64,000 bases of DNA from Balanoglossus misakiensis (taxonomy: Eukaryota; Hemichordata). Under the pieces are notes generated by a model, which had not been told where the DNA came from, did not search any database, and saw only the letters and a list, made by a program, of their open reading frames with translations. Shown one piece after another: positions 1 through 12,400 of the stretch. Position numbers and translations under genes: made by a program. Location: contig CM082583.2 in NCBI GenBank assembly GCA_040954595.2, positions 10,044,001 to 10,108,000 on the forward strand, in the 5' to 3' direction. How positions within the stretch are numbered: position 1 is the first letter of the stretch; each line of letters begins with the position of its first letter.

Positions 1-382
1 CGTAAAATATATTTCAACGCGTAGTGTGATGTCGTCTGTATATACCTGCAGCAGGCAACTCAGCACAGTAGCGTTTTACGTGCGTGATTTGGAGGCGCGC
101 CGGGTGAATCCGTACACGTTCACTAGGGAGCTCCACGCATCATGCGTACCGGCATACAAATCTAGAATTCACTCTTCATAATTAAAAAAGAAGCAGTAGA
201 ATCGGTCGGTCGATCGGTAATAATTTGCAGCCGACCGTGAAATACTGCCGCAGTGATAACACACGATATTACGTAAATTCACAACAAACCGTACACTAGC
301 TACTACGCACTATTTGCCTTTTTCCATATATTTGCTCTACATCATTTCCCTGATAAATATTCTCTCGTTGTCTTGTCAACAG
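1..382 (+). other. Noncoding, 3' end of the intron upstream of E1
   Basis: No coding segment is visible. The exon expected here from family knowledge (the start Met and first ~17 residues before KFNSYV) is not present in any frame. The stretch ends in the E1 acceptor. A short (GGTC/GATC)-type run occurs near 200-215. I see no promoter element that I would defend. Confidence 0.7.
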
Positions 383-482
383 ACAAATTTAACTCGTATG
401 TCACCCTGAAACTTCAGAATGTAAAATCAACAACAATAGCCGTCAAAGGAAACAATCCGAACTGGGAACAGGATTTCATGTT
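383..482 (+). CDS. unc-13: unc-13 exon E1 (first in window): C2A domain, N-terminal strands
   Basis: The acceptor is CTTGTCAACAG and the donor TT|GTAAGT at 483. The exon starts with two bases that complete a codon begun in the previous exon (probably GAC, Asp). It then reads [15 protein letters not shown] and [18 protein letters not shown], and its last two bases (TT) are completed by the next exon. From memory of the family, vertebrate Munc13 has [20 protein letters not shown] and a conserved NPxWEQDFMFE at the same place, so this is the first half of C2A. The initiator exon is not found in 1-382. Nothing here indicates the Asp cluster of a calcium-binding C2 domain, as expected for Munc13 C2A. 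Confidence 0.95.
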
Positions 483-3400
483 GTAAGTACCGAAACCTCA
501 AATACATCCTGATGGCGCGATTCAGCCAATAGCTTTTCCGTATCAACGTAACCGTGTTGTGAAATCGACATCAAGGGACAGGTCAGTTTCTTCGGCGGGG
601 TGGGTGGGTGGGTTCGACTTCGTGGATATCAGAAATGGACTGACCCTGCCCTCATTGAAAGTGAGTGGTGGTTGACCATCCTGGTGACCCCTATCACCCA
701 ATTCCAAGACAGGGTGACCCCTAATGAATCCACCAATCCAATGGCACCCCATATGAAGAAACTGACATGTCCCTAAGGATGCATCAATCTTTATACCAGC
801 CCAACATGGTTGTAAATTTAACCTCCTTTTATTTTGTTGACTATAATATTATGGAATATGCATTCACACACAGTAGCACTTGCCATGGTTCAGTCCAAAC
901 CATTAGTTTTCTATAGTAAGGTTGGACTTCTAAGGGACTGGTCAGTTTTTTCAGCCGGGGATGGGGGTGGATTGTATTTTGTGGATATCCAAAAGTGACT
1001 GACCTCCGTCAAACATGGAAAAGTGGGTGACACCTCAGTGACCCCATCACCCATTTCTAAAATAGGGTGACCTCCCACATGAATCTCTCCCCCCCCCCCC
1101 CGCCAAAGAAACTGACCAGTCCCTAAAGAGGGAACTAGGGGTGAAAGGTTAAGTTATATTAAACCCAAGTACTGCTATTGTTTTTCATGCAGTTATGATC
1201 AAAGTGTATACAAGATCATTACTGGTAATACCGGAAATTTTCGTGAACGGTAAATTTTCGCGAACTCCGCGAGAGCCGAAAAAAACGCGAAAATAAAAGT
1301 TGCGTAAAAATGTTTTTTGGAGTTACATACGAGAATGCGTAAATTAATCGTCACGTAACTTTCGCGAAAATTTATGCTTGCGAAAATTTCCCGTTTTACA
1401 ATTTTGGAGTTCCATACAAGAATGCGTAAATTAATCGTCGCGTAACAGTTGCCGCTCGTGATATCGCGAAAATTTACGCTTGTGAAAATTTCCCGTTTTA
1501 CAATATATTTCATATTATAAGCAAGAAATGTTGTCGTAATATACATACTGTAAACCGGGAAATTTTTGCGACAGGAAATTTACACGATAGAGCGGCAACC
1601 ATTACGTGACGATCAATTTTCGCATTTCAAATTTCACTAACTCCATTGTTATCTCTGAAATTTTTTTTTACGAAGTTCTCGGAAATTTCTTGATCTCAAA
1701 GTTTTTTCCGTTTTACAGTAAATTCCTGTCGTTTTACAGTAAATTCCTGCTTTAATACTGAAAAATTAAATATCTACTAGTGATGTGAAACATTTATGCT
1801 ATTAAAAATCATTGCAGAAATGGCCACTGTACTGAAAACAGAAATGCCAAATGCATACTCTACATAATAATACTATATCAGACTACCAAGAAATTGAAAA
1901 TTAACGGTTTTATGTATCCTGTATACCCTCATTCATAAGAATTCATTTTTGAGAAGTCAGTAAAACTGTCCACGAACAGTTTTTATTGGTATTAGTGACG
2001 CAAGTTTCTAAATGGATGTATTCATACCAGCTGAAAAGCTCTTGCACGATTTACCATTTATTAATATAGCAATGATATTGTTTAGTGTTCCGTAATAACA
2101 GTTTTGATAAAGTGAGTTGCACACGTTTGTACATTTGCTGCAGTGACTGGTACCTGTAAACTCATCTCCAATATTTGCGTAATGTATTTAGACCATTTTT
2201 ATTATGCGGCACCTGTTGTACCACATAGATGTGTTGGTCTCATCTATTTTCCTCTGGGAATTTTCAGTTGTGTGTACGCATGTACACACCAGGTTCCTTG
2301 GTGGTTCATTTCAGTTGTTTAATTTCCTGGAAGTCTGTACGATTGACATCAGAGCTGATTCTGCGAAATCGTACCAGGATTAAACTGATTCTCCCAAAGC
2401 CTTCATCGTGGATGAAATATCTGATGTAGAAAGACACTGTTGTTGTTTTTTTGCTGTCTTTGTACTTGGAGAAAACATCAATTTCAATTTTCTGTAGATC
2501 AAGATTGCCCTGGTTAAGCACAGGTTCAATGCCACTTTTCGCTCAATTTATTTTTTTGTGGCAATTTGTATGGTATACGACAGTAATCTTTAAAATCTAA
2601 ATAATTCAACCTTTATTATAGATGATTAACCACTGATTCATTTGTAGAGATGATATTTCTTGGAATCTAGGGGTATGCGTAATGATATGACTTGGCTATG
2701 CTAATACTCATGATACTGACAGGTGTGTAGAGGAAATGAAAGTATAGATTTTAGAGATGAAAACAGCCGAACAACAGCCTGACTGGCCATGAACTTGTCT
2801 CACTTAACAAAACATCCCAGAAGAATAAGCAACACACCCTTTTATTGTCAGCAGAGTGAGTGATGTGTGTTGTGTCTTCATAGCCACCACCTTCCTCTGT
2901 TGTTATTATTTTATTTCTGGCATGTATTCGAAAACTTTGATGGTAAAGTTGATGACTTGCCAGATGAATTTGTTTTCATGTACATGTATGTTCTCAGGAT
3001 GATCATTCATTCATTCACACTTGCTGTTTACTAGTGCAAGCTCAGTCAGTTTATACATTACCCATGATGCAGTGGGTAATGTGTCTTGGGACAGGACTTG
3101 GATCAGACTCCTGCATCATGCCGTTTGCAATTTATATTATACATCTTAGTATTAAATATTCAGAGCAATTAGACATACTTGTACTTAAAAATGAAAATTC
3201 TTTTCATCATGTTAATAGCAATATACGGTTATTATCAGCAGACCGAAAATGCAGACACAGACATTTAAAGACATACACGACAAAAGTGTACCCAGAAAGT
3301 TTAATCATGTGTAATGTTTTTTGTCTGGATTTCTGGTGAAGCTTAAAATGATAAACTTGTTTTTTATTCTAATAAGTGTGTGCTGAGGTCTTATCTGATG

Positions 3401-6400
3401 CACCAGATGAGCAGTGATGTGGCAGATATTTTCCTTGTTTGTTAAAAACTTAGCATGATCATCATTTCCGTGTACATTTGGTGTTCCAAAAATCGGTGTT
3501 TGGTAGCATGGTATTTGCTGATTGCTGTGTGAATAATGGTGGCTGTTGTAGTAGTGACTCAGAATATTTTTTTTCAAAACAAGGATGTAATTACCAACTC
3601 GGATATTAAGCTGGGTCGAGATGGGAAGGGAAATATGCATGGATGATCATTGTGCGACTGAGTTGAAAAAGATGCACACGTACTCTATTTGTATAACCGT
3701 TTGTATTTGTGCGGTTGACAAGATACACGGCACCAAATCACACTGTTATTACTGCATTCCTCAGTCACCAGCCACTGAGAACGGTTGCCAGGGGTTTTCT
3801 CAAGCCCCGGATTTCATCCCTCGGATAAGTGCACTGGTACCCTGGCCGGTTAATGAAGTAGTTCCTGCACATATTGATAATGTTGTCAGCCAGTGAAAGA
3901 GAGACAAGAGAGAGAGAGAGCCGAGATCATCTCGCTGGCATGCTGCTGTCAGTGTGATATGTTAAAATTAGCCAGGAGCCAGGTATTATTAAATTCCAGA
4001 AGATAACAATGTTGACCAACCACTCGGATAAGATCAGATATAGATAGAATGACTCTTGATCTACTAGTAAGAACATAATGGTAATGTTACCTTGCTTGTA
4101 AGCCTCATGATGTTGTGATACTGTGCATCTGCAGTTAAAGTCGCGTTGTCATGATTATGTATTAAAGATGCATTGTCATAGAAGTTGAAATTAGCAGAAT
4201 TGCCTTTTGAGGATTTACTGAAGTCATATACACATGCTGACATGTCAGATGAAAACAACAATTCCCGCTGCTATTTCTGGCTTCAGTAAATGAACCCACA
4301 CTGTGAAACTTTGAATTTGTCCCATTCATTTAGAAACATCAAATACTTATATGTATGGCTGCAGAAGTCATGTGATAGCTGTAGAAAACATTTACTCACA
4401 TGCTTTTGTTTCGTACAAACGTTAGTAGCGTTTAGCTTTTCTGCTTTGTAGCAAAGCAGTTCAACACGGGCTTGGTCCACTGCACAGCCAAATTCCTCCC
4501 TGGTTCTTTTGTTATGCATGTATTTATGTGTTTGCTATAGTCTATTGTTGCCAGTTTATGGTATGTCGTCTTTAAGTGTGTCATCGCCAAAAACACATCC
4601 ATCCATCCATCCATAACAATTTAGTCACGAAACAAGTTTTCTGTCGACAACACATCCTCCACTTGTTACATTCAGATTATTAAAATGAATGAGTCATGTG
4701 TTGAAACCTATTTGTTGTCATACGTTTACGTTCTGTCTAGGTACATATGTACAGTGAGCGTCATTGTTTTGGACATACAGGCCAATGGATGCCCCTATGC
4801 ATTGTGTCGGTGATCACTTGAACTTCCTCAGTTCCTGGCTAATTCAAATGAAATATGTTCGGGTTGAGTGGGACTCAGGAATGCTTTAGTGTAGTAAAGT
4901 GAAAGTGGGTAAATTTTGAATATCGTAAACTGTAACCTGAGGTTTATTGAAAGGCTGTCCTCAATTTTTTTGGCTCTTACCTGATATTTATTATTCAGAG
5001 AGCAACCAGCAAATTGCAGAGCTGGGTAGTAATTACCGTAAGATTTGTTTATATCTACATGTAACTTGTTCTGTACTGGTAGATCTGATAGCAGTACAGA
5101 GCTCATTAGGCCAGTTGTGGCGTATACACTGTTGGAACTAAATAAGTGACTCTGTAATGATCCAGTTACGACTCAATACATCCGACAGTCTGCTTTGCTC
5201 TCTGGATAAATTTGTGAGCTTTTTGCTGTGCCTTGCATGGACACACAACAGTGGAATTGTTTATTGTAATTAAGTTGTGAGGGGGATTGCATAAGACTAC
5301 ATTGTATTGAATTTGTGTGTCACTGTGTGTGTGAGGTTTAAAACCAGTGAAGTGAAACTGTAGTGTGTAGAGGTTGAGTCTAGACCCATGGCTGTGACAG
5401 TGCTCCAGAGTCCAGACTGAAGGTTGTCTCGCTTTGTTGAGAGTAGAGTCTTTTTTTACTGTCTCAATGAGCTGATAGCATCAAAATATTTTAAATTCTA
5501 GCTATTGACCCTGTGTAAGCATCACTTTTAGGATGTTATACACTCGGTGTGGCCGTATGATTCGAACATGTAACACGGTCAAGCATTGTGAGTCAACTTT
5601 ACTTACATAATTTATATTCTGGAAATCACACTCATTATTGATGGAATGATTAAACATTGCATAGTTGACTTCCATAATTGTTCCGTCATTAACAATCACT
5701 CTGGCTGAGATATTAATGGAGAGAGTGGCCGGCAACGTCTATCGTTCACCTGGATTGATTGTTCCCCAATTACAGAAATTTAATTTCCATAATGAGACAT
5801 ACAGCAGCCTGCTAACAAGTGGTGTTTTTTTAATTTGCATTTATTGGAAGAGTTTGCAAATTTGACCCGGCGTAGACTCGGGTCAAGGGATGGTACTGAG
5901 AATAATGGATGATTCGTCAAGTCTCACGGGGATTCACGCCGGTGTAATTGATATTCCAGGGAAAGACAGTGCCTGCCGGAATTGGTTGGCCACTGTGTCC
6001 TGAATTGCCATAATAATCGAGTACTCTGTGATCTTTAGTCTGTGGTTTTTTTACTCTGCGGTCTGATAAATATTTTATGGCGACTTGTGATCGAAAATTC
6101 TGTGCTGCAGTCAGGAATTGTCTCTGCTGGTGAATTCCGGGGGTTATATGGCAGGGTTTTAGTTTATAGGGAAATGCTCGTCGGGAGAGTTTTGGAAAAG
6201 CCGTGGTTATCTCATCAACACAGGAAAATCATCACAGGTATTTGTACTTTGCTACTGTTCGTGTCAGGGAACGCAGCCTGCGGTGGAACTGAAGCCAGAA
6301 ATTAAACGGCGATCAATTTAATCGTGGAATTGGAGGATTTTGACCCGAAAGTACATGCTGGGTATGCGTGTGCGCTCCGATTGATAAACGGAGCTGTTAA

Positions 6401-9400
6401 ACGAAGCGTACATAAATGTGTGCATTTCAGCAGCTTTGAATTCTGAACAACGCGCCGTGTGATAGATTTCAGTGTGGTGAAATGTGATCACCTTTGGGTT
6501 GGGGCTCAGGAAATGAGATCTTTAAGTCGGGTTGAATTAAGACGTTGCGTGGCTAACATTGACACTAATGGTTTTCAGAGACAATGGGAAGTGACATCAA
6601 TTTCTTGCGGTGGAATTGTTGGTGATTGTGGAACAAACGGTCATTAGTTTTATAAGAAAAATGAGGATTGTGTGTGAACAGAGCGATAAAAAAAAGAATG
6701 ATTGGATGGCGATTGAAAGTCTGTTAGATATCTCAGATATAATTGTATGATGGATGAATCAGTAATTAATACATTATCAGTATGAGTAAGAATTATATCT
6801 TTATTGCCAATCACTCAATAAGATGATAGAGTTAAATTAAAAGAAAACATATTTTGAAAAATATGAGACAAAACCTATTTTATGAAAGATCACTTTCCTG
6901 AAAAGAGAAACAGCAACTGATCATTGCTGGAAACTATGATTCAGTCTGCAGGAGTTATTTGTTTACTATGTAGAAATAATTTTTCAGAAAACTGTTTGAT
7001 TTTATCATTTTGCGGGTGTTATTTATTACCTTTGTAGAAATTATGTTATTTACCTGTATGCTTTGCCATGTCTGAATCAGAGAGTGCAAACAGAAAAGCA
7101 AGTGTGTCGCCTTTTAGTTCAACATTAAAAAGTTAGCAAGCCACTTGAATGTGCCTACGTGTATGCTATTTCATTTGATAGAGAGCCCTGTTGGAGTAGT
7201 TGAATGCGTATTGGATCTTCATCCATAATACTGCGATAGTTTTTTTACTTCCTATAAAATGACAAGTATTGGCCCGCTGTGATTTGTATGTGCACATTAA
7301 ATCTTTAGTGATTTAAGTCCATTTCCCAATATTGTCATGAATTTTGCCTTAAAGTAGCTTCTATCTGATCATAGTTTTCTGTCATTCAGAGATTTTATGA
7401 GTTGCCGAACAGTTGACAGAAAAAAACCCCAAGACTACGTTTGATTATGTTTTGCTGGTAAGGACGTCTAGAATGGGTGTTTTTCATGTCTCCCTGACCC
7501 TGATCTGGATCACAGCAGACGTATCAGATCTTTCGCCAAATCAGACGCTGTCACCGGATGGATCGAATCCTCACTGATGTTGTGGCAGTCACTTTATATG
7601 CAAACTTATTGATTTGTCATTACACACGTGTATTGTCAATTCATTCAAAGGCAGGTCAGGGTGTTCCTAATTCAATCAGGCCAACCTATACACTGTGTCA
7701 GGCCTAGATCTGTCTTGCAGCTGTTAGTTTTTGTGAACCCAAAATCATGGGATATCCCCTGCATGTCTGTATTCCTGTCAGGTGAGGTTGGGGGGGGGGG
7801 GGGAGGGGGGGGGGTTGGGCGGTATAGACACTGGCACTCCACGGGGAATCACTCCATCCATGGTGACACTAAAATTGTCCGGCATATACACAAGGGGGGG
7901 GGGGGGGGCAATATAGAAATATCCACTCATCATCATCATGGATCACCTATTCTGTGACAGATTATAAACATGACTATTTGTTCAGCCGTGTTCTCCACAG
8001 AGCAGTTAATTAAATAATGTTGGCCACTACCATTTAATAGAAACTCATTAACATAATTGATTTCGTTGTTCTATGCAAATTAGCCAATAAAGGGATAAAA
8101 AATGTGGGGAGAACACTGCTGTATTGTCTTGTGGCTTTTTTGTTCTTGCTTTAACATTCCAAATTTCAATTTATTTAAATTCTGATCCAAGCGCAGTATG
8201 GTGTGAAACATGATGTGGTGTTGGTCAACATTTGTAGGAAAAACGATGAAAGTAAACTCTTTCTTATCATTTCTGAAGTTTCCAATGCTCCATGAAATTT
8301 TGAAGAGCTAAAGTAACATCCAGAAAGTTGTTCCCGTTGAAGTGACAGAGAGAGTCTCTTTGTTGGTGTTTCTGACAAGTTTCTAGTGACAGCCCAAAGA
8401 ATTAATGTAGTGGAACCGAAATTAATAATTTGAATAGGAGTTAGAGTTGATTAGCATTTAGAAGGTTTGTGCAAATGAACAATGGTGGGTGAAATTAAGC
8501 TTGACAAGGAAATATATCAAACAATGACAGGCTTGTACATATAGCAACTCAGACAGTCCCCTGGGAATTGACGATATCAACTTACACGGAACTTGGCATT
8601 AGAAGCAGTTCTGCAAAATATGAACCGACATTTAATTAAAAAACCATTTTGATAATTTGATTAGCTATTAAAGTACCTGCTACCTGTCACTTAGGAAATA
8701 ATTTGCTGTAATTGTTCGGCTGATTTGTGATCATGTGAGGATTTTTTGTTTTTACCTCAAACCAAAATTAAAATTATGAACATATCTTTTTAGCTTTTAA
8801 TTTAAATTTAAATTTCTTTTTCAATTATCTGCCACATTAATATCAGCTCATACTAAAGATTTCCCAGTCTGTATATAAGCTTCATGCAGTACAAGCACTG
8901 ATGTGGGGACAATCCAGTTTTCCGAACTTTCACCACAGTACCGGATTATACAATTTTAAATAGAATCCATAGTATACTGTCTGTCACTCACAGGATCTGA
9001 ATACTTCCATCCTAAACAGCTGTTACTAATCAGCAAGCAGCGTTTACAAGGCAATATCTTTTGGTTTAGATAGGTTAAACCCTCACCTCACTGCCAACGA
9101 ATTTTTTGTCACATAAACACAACAAATATTTTATTTACAGGAATGAATGATACTGTTGGCAATAAAACTGTTTGTAATAAATGCAAGTCAGCGTCTCAGA
9201 TATTCAATAAGCGACAACACCTAAATACAACAATGTAACTACAAAATGTCATGTATTCTGATTTTTGCAAATAGGCTGAAAGTCATGGCCAGATTATTGT
9301 AAACAGTAGGATTACACTCTGAGTTTGTGGCAATTGATTTCACTATCACCAGTATTTGAAGCCCCAATAAAAATTGAAAGATATATCTGTTTGGGGATTT

Positions 9401-12400
9401 TGTGAATTAATAATGTTATACCTGTAATCCTTTCACCACTGTGGTTCGATGCAATGTAATTGTTCTCGGAGGCAATTGTTTGACCTCTCAACAGAAGGGA
9501 AATTGGGTGAACAGGTTAACCTTTCTGCCACTCAGGTGAGCTGTGGCCAGCGGTGAGGTTAGACGTGTCACGCTGGGAAATCGGTTTAAGAAGTAGCAGG
9601 GTTTTATTTATGTTCGGTTGGATTTCTTGGTAATGACGCTCGGTGGTAAACCATAAATCATTGAACAGGGTAAGGGGAGCGTCTGTACCGGTAGACATTG
9701 TCTTGATTACTTTTGTCTGGTAGAAATACTGGTATCATTTTCGCTTATTGACATTCTGATTAAATGTGACTCACAGTGAACCACTTTGACTAGGCCCGCC
9801 TGAGTATGATGGTGGGATAATGACATAACTGCTGTCTTGAAGTCACGACAAAATGATCTTACATCTGCGAGCTGGTTGAGAGCTGTGTGCATAGGCGACT
9901 ATTAGAGTGGTTTTTTTTCAGTGAGCTAAATGACATGGCATGATCTCATATTGTGTATACTCAAAGCAAATTCAAGATATCTTCGTTGGACTTCAAGCAA
10001 GGGACAGAGTGTTTACGAAATGTACCAGGTACAGACTGATTGGTCTGTGTCACCATAGTAACTGCCAAGTGTATACAGAGACAGTGCGATCAAGATGACC
10101 TTGAGTTTCAAATCAGTGAATTTAATTAGAGTGTGTAGTGTTGAGACAAGGACTTACATGTCTGGCTGTTCTGAAGTGCTGTGTCTCAATATCTGACGCA
10201 AGGAATGTTACTGTTTGACAAGAAGCAATCAAGGGATTTCTGAGTCACACCTCCTTTCCCCTTGGTGGCCAACTGATACCATGCGCCTCAAAGGGTAATA
10301 AGAAGACTGTTTTGTTCTCCAGTTTGCGTGAGCAGTGCTGCTGATGATATTCGCACGTCAATATCAGGACTGTCTTGTTCCCTTTGTGTTTTCCTCTCCC
10401 CATGCACACATGTGAAGACAGGGTCAGCTGATATCAGCCAGACAAGTCCGTCTCACTCTTGAAGCCCTGTACATGTGCAGTGTATATGTACACCCATTGG
10501 TAGACTCACAGCTTGCTGAGGATGCTGGGTAGTACAGCTATGCACCATGGGAGTTAAAGCTGTGTGGGCAATGATGATGATGATGAGTGTCCGGGTTCGC
10601 ACAGCTCTTGTACAAGGTCACGTGACCCACCCATCGAGAGCAGCCTGTTATGTGCCACGTCTTTTTCAAGCAGGCAAACTTGTCCTCACAATATCAGAAA
10701 AACTTTGCAGGCCATTTGTGTGACCCTGCATATTGTAACTGCCTATTAAGAGATGATGGGGCTCTTCTCACTGCAGATTGCATTCAGTAAACTCAATGTT
10801 TTCAATTTGTGTTCGAGAGAAACTGGCCAACCTGCTTGTGGGTGTTTGCGCTCATTTAAACACGTATTCTCGTCTAATGAGGAAGATTTTAATAGATTTG
10901 GACCTGAGAGTAAAGTCCAGAGAAGGGTTTTATGTTCCAGGAGCCTAAAAATAGTAGTTGTTACAACGTACCTATTGAGAAAGGTACATGAGGATACTCA
11001 TTCAGAATAAGTCTTTCTGAGTATTCCAAATTCAACATGTACAGTGACAATGGCGATGCGCAAACAGTGTAATTTTCTTTTTATAGATAATAAGCTCTTA
11101 ACATTCGTCAGGCTTTCTGTTGACGCATGCATCCGTGGAAAAAAAAAAGGTTGTGTAAAAGCAGCGTAATGGAGAGAAAATTAATGCCAGGGAAGACATA
11201 CTTGAAAAACTTGAAGTATGAAATGACATGAAATGACATTCACTGGAACTAGAAAAAAAATGTAAAGAGGATTCTGTACATTGTATGGGCAAAATGTCTA
11301 TGTATTGTGATTGGTTCTTTGCGTCATGTTCTTGCTTTGGAAATGGAGCAACAAAACAGACCTCTTGCAGGATTTTTGTGTGGGGTGGTGGTGCTCGAAA
11401 TTCTAAGATGTGTTGCTGTTGAGAATGATAATGACAAGTTGGTGCCTCAGGGTGTCAAACACTGGTCATCCCAGTGTGATGGGCACAGAGAGACGTGGGA
11501 GTTGTGGTACGCAAACCCGGGAGTTAATGGTGGTTGGTAGCTGTCAATCACTCTGCCATGCTGTTTCCTTTGAAGTGAGAGCGTTTTTAATTTTCCAATC
11601 CTGAAAAAAAATAATTTCTACACTGTCCTCGAATAAATTCTCTCCTGACGTGCATTGTCTGTGTTTTTTTGATGCCTGAGTTTTGTTTGACGTCATGTTA
11701 TGAGTCCCTCTTTGACATGACAGATGGTTAGACATTATGTGTTTAACCAGATTTCTTTACTGTCTCATATCACCCTCAGTTCATGCAAAAAAGCGGTATC
11801 CATCATGCGTGTTCTCAGTAGGTGGGCGAGGATAGCAGGCACATAGATATGAAATAATGGCAGCGAAAAGAGAATTATGGATGTTGGAACTGCTGGAGAA
11901 GTTTCACAATCAGTATATTGCTCGTTAGGGAACATTTACTGATGGTGGATGCATGCAGTACTTTTTCAACTAGTTAAATACTACATTGTACATGGTAGTC
12001 CCCAAGCTTTGACTGAATGATAGCCAAGTAGCAAAGGATATAATGGCATGGCGTATGGAAAAGTATGGAAAGAGTTGAATGAAAGTGTGGTTTATTATAC
12101 GTGATAGTTTCTGAGTTTTCCCCCAAATATCCACACATCCATATTGCCAACAAGTAGACAATTTCATGGTGAGCCATATGGGGCTTGGCACCACCATCAA
12201 TTACCCCACCCCTCGTCATACAGATGATAAACTGTTTGACATCAGGCATTATATTGTATATTGTTATCGAGAATTATTGCTGTGGGTGACTATTAAATAC
12301 CAGAAATTGCATATGGAAGTTTCCAGCATTGTCAGCACTCTGTTAGAACAAGTTTGGGTTTTGCTTTTCTGAATAATGTAGCTCTAGAGAGAGAGAGAGA

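Noticed and set aside
1-382. Initiator exon of unc-13
   Set aside because: No Met-led peptide resembling the Munc13 N-terminus with a donor in the right phase is present.
7790-7957. ORF rich in Gly (poly-G translated) at 7628-7957
   Set aside because: The glycine stretch is a poly-G tract read in frame; nothing else supports coding.
9420-9460. Further members of the TTAACCCTTTCACCCC family (also near 27222 and 60885)
   Set aside because: Only one short block matches in each case, too little to separate from chance.
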